A stretch of DNA of 64,000 nucleotides, taken from the NCBI RefSeq assembly GCF_012349115.1, contig NZ_PQIG01000081.1, positions 1 to 64,000 of the forward strand. Direction: 5' to 3'. Made by a program: the position numbers and the translations under genes. The first letter of the stretch is position 1. Each line of letters starts with the position of its first letter. A model generated the notes under the pieces. That model was not told the origin of the DNA. It saw nothing but the letters and a program-made list of their open reading frames with translations, and made no database searches. Positions 62,458 to 64,000 of the stretch are shown here, one piece after another. This stretch comes from Rhizobium ruizarguesonis. Lineage in GTDB: Bacteria > Pseudomonadota > Alphaproteobacteria > Rhizobiales > Rhizobiaceae.

Positions 62458-62859
62458 ATGAGTCAGTCGAAACGTCCTGATGTGGCGGAAATACGCGTGC
62501 CGTTTCGCGATGTCGATATGACCGGCCGGATGTTTCTGGCATCCTATATTTCCTATGCCGAGTCCGTGCTTGCGAGCTTCTGGTCCTCACGGCCCGATGT
62601 CGATGACGAACCCGTCTATAGCCCCAGCAAGGTTTCCTGCTTTCTCCACCGCCCGCTGCACTACGACGAGCCGGCAACCTTCACCGCCACCGTCGACAAG
62701 ATCGGCGTGCGCTCCATCGGCTTCCTCATTTCGATCGAGACGGGCGAGGAGCGCGCCGCCGAGGTGGAAATCATCTGGCAGGCCCACGCCCCCGAAGACG
62801 AATCGCCGGCTCCGTTGCCGGAGGAGACGCGCGACTGGCTTTATCGGTTTTTGAATTAG
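62458..62859 (+). CDS. Acyl-CoA thioesterase, 4HBT family
   Basis: A 133-residue hotdog-fold thioesterase. The catalytic-region pattern is VPFRDVDMTGRMFLASYISY, with D in RDVDMTG replacing the usual DxDxxGH asparagine/histidine arrangement, and the following helix AESVLASFWSS. It is of normal length for YbgC-type enzymes. A preceding TTG could serve as start; the Shine-Dalgarno is weak. Confidence 0.8.
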   Translation: MSQSKRPDVAEIRVPFRDVDMTGRMFLASYISYAESVLASFWSSRPDVDDEPVYSPSKVSCFLHRPLHYDEPATFTATVDKIGVRSIGFLISIETGEERAAEVEIIWQAHAPEDESPAPLPEETRDWLYRFLN

Positions 62860-63725
62860 GGGCAAAGCAGAGCCGCTCGACCAACCAGAATTGCCATTAG
62901 GTGCTTTTGCCCCGGAGGAGTGGCTCGCTGAGTATATTGATCTCGACGCTTGGATAAACGCGCTCTTCCAGCAATTTAAGGGATCCAACCTTCACTGCCG
63001 TGGGCAATAAGCCTGCGTCGACGTTGACTGCGGGTAGCCTGTCTTCTGCAGAAAATCTGAACAGTGTTATGTGCGCTATTCGAGGCGGGGTTGGACGCCA
63101 CTGTTCGAAGCAGATGGCATTTGAAATGGCCGAACGAAGCCTGCGCAATGCCGGCGGCTCCTCAGCCTTTACGAAGATAGCGGCTTCCGAAGCAGCCACC
63201 TCATGAAAATGGAGCTCAAATGGCGGGGTCTCTTCGACCAGTCTATCCGCGATCTCCTTCCATCTTCCCCCATTCAGCCTCCAGACCTCGTCGTTTGGAA
63301 TACTGAGTTAGGTCGCTGCGCTGACCAAAGTGACGACGGTCATGTGCAGACTTGTAGACGGGACGCGTAAGAGCGGGGCTGTGCTGTCTCGCTCGATACT
63401 GCCCTGCAAGCTGCAGAGCTTTGACAGTGCCTCGCGATCGGGAAAGAACTGCAGGTGGAACGCGCAGCACCGCTTAAACCACAGTGTGTCGACCTTTGTG
63501 CGGATCACAGCAGCAGACCCTTCCACCCAACATGGGCATGCCGCGCCGAGAGCGTGCAATTCCCGTGTCTTGCTATCACATCACGAAACCGTTCGCCAAT
63601 CAGGCAACGATCCCTTCCGGACACGGACAAGCAGGGCGGTCAGTTCCAGCCGGTCATTCACCTCACCCTCGACATATTGGACCTGATCACCCAACGGCAC
63701 GCGATGGGCTGGAGCCCGAGCCCGG
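62860..63725. other. Degenerate region between the thioesterase and flavin reductase genes
   Basis: Apart from the broken gene on the minus strand described separately (62897 to about 63580), no coding frame is convincing here. The composition is less GC-rich than the core genes around it. No tRNA or repeat was seen. Confidence 0.5.
62897..63580 (-). pseudogene. 2H-phosphoesterase-like gene split by an in-frame stop
   Basis: One minus-strand frame reads from about 63580 (LHALGAACPCWVEGSAAVIR) to SLHMTVVTLVSAAT, meets a TAA at 63308-63310, and resumes in the same frame (LSIPNDEVWRLNGGRWKEIA; EVAASEAAIFVKAEEPPALR; PPRIAHITLFRFSAEDRLPA) to a stop at 62897. The two HxT motifs (HMT and HIT), about 105 residues apart, are the mark of 2H phosphoesterases (2'-5' RNA ligase-like). 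A proper start codon was not found either, so the gene looks decayed. Confidence 0.5.
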
Positions 63726-64000
63726 CTATGCGCTGACCGGCTCTGAAACGCTCTTTCGCGAACTCCACTCCTCCTTGGTCTGCGTCTTGATGTCGAACTG
63801 GTCGCGCGTCCTGGTGTAGGTATGGCCGCCCATCCTTCCGACGGCGTCCATCAGTTGCTGGTCGATATGCAGGTTCGTCGGGTTGACCGCATCGCTTCTG
63901 ACGTAGACACCGAGCACTTCGCCGAGGATGATTTCGCGCGCCGGGCCGACCTGCAGGGTGGTGTGGCGGCGGCATTCGAGTGCTGCGGGTGCGGCCAGGA
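63726..64000 (-). CDS. Flavin reductase family protein, C-terminal part
   Basis: The gene runs off the right edge; only the last 91 residues are present. ALECRRHTTLQVGPAREIIL, GEVLGVYVRSDAVNPTNLHI and RMGGHTYTRTRDQFDI match the end of flavin reductase-like FMN-binding proteins (split-barrel fold). No defect is visible in this part. Confidence 0.75.
   Translation of the reverse strand, partial: LAAPAALECRRHTTLQVGPAREIILGEVLGVYVRSDAVNPTNLHIDQQLMDAVGRMGGHTYTRTRDQFDIKTQTKEEWSSRKSVSEPVSA

Noticed and set aside
62897..63199. 100-codon minus-strand frame as a complete gene
   Set aside because: It continues the same frame beyond the upstream stop and looks like the C-terminal half of a broken gene.

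Overview
The window looks like chromosomal DNA from a Rhizobium-type alphaproteobacterium (R. etli / R. leguminosarum group). It is GC-rich and carries many orthologues typical of the Rhizobiales: a BA14K-family protein, a DUF1217 protein, a DUF6101-like protein, LemA next to a DUF2207 protein, and a TlyA/RlmD/Dxs neighbourhood. Several families of dispersed palindromic intergenic elements recur between genes. I saw no rRNA, tRNA or CRISPR array. No database search was possible; product names rest on motifs and overall protein similarity that I recognise.

Layout. 0-9.3 kb: rnhB, a PA0069-type radical SAM protein, a small glycosyltransferase, a small secreted protein with a sequestered ribosome binding site, then a leftward block of polyprenyl synthase, a TPR protein, ispE and moaB, and rightward DUF2007 and TrmN6-like methyltransferase genes. 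9.3-12 kb: mntH, divergent from an S49 peptidase, with a Fur/Mur-like box between them. 12-14.5 kb: a cyclase/TolB-like/TPR protein that looks like an accessory insertion. 14.5-21.4 kb: glyQ, lemA, an aroA-type gene, a DUF2207 gene, purD and a small secreted protein. 21.8-30.4 kb: a chemoreceptor, DUF523, glyS, a frameshifted tex and a cyclopropane-fatty-acid-synthase-like gene. 30.4-36 kb: a histidine phosphatase, an IS110-family element inserted in a dispersed repeat, mipA, ubiA and a PLP dehydratase divergent from an Lrp/AsnC regulator. 36-46 kb: a DUF6101-like gene, a giant DUF1217 repeat protein, a GlcD-type flavoprotein, a TsaC/Sua5 gene, an uncharacterised gene, a GbcA-like Rieske oxygenase and BA14K. 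46.5-53.4 kb: a CorA-type transporter, an acyl-CoA dehydrogenase with enoyl-CoA hydratase, and a tlyA-rlmD-MBL operon. 53.5-64 kb: DUF4424, a second chemoreceptor, dxs, pirin, an SDR, xseB, a histone-deacetylase-like gene, a thioesterase, a decayed 2H-phosphoesterase-like gene and the end of a flavin reductase gene.

The most striking object is the IS110-family element at about 31246-32421. Its non-coding end can be folded into a bridge-RNA-like structure. Two short guides in one loop match the two halves of the actual insertion site, which is a dispersed genomic repeat; two in a second loop match the two ends of the element. Both junctions share an AG/CT core dinucleotide, and three intact copies of the target remain elsewhere in the window.

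Other points worth attention: three palindromic repeat families with different arms share one core; one copy of such a repeat supplies the start codon and first residues of IspE; a hairpin covers the ribosome binding site of a small secreted protein; tex carries a frameshift; a 2H-phosphoesterase-like gene is split by an in-frame stop; and the two subunits of glycyl-tRNA synthetase lie 9 kb apart on opposite strands.
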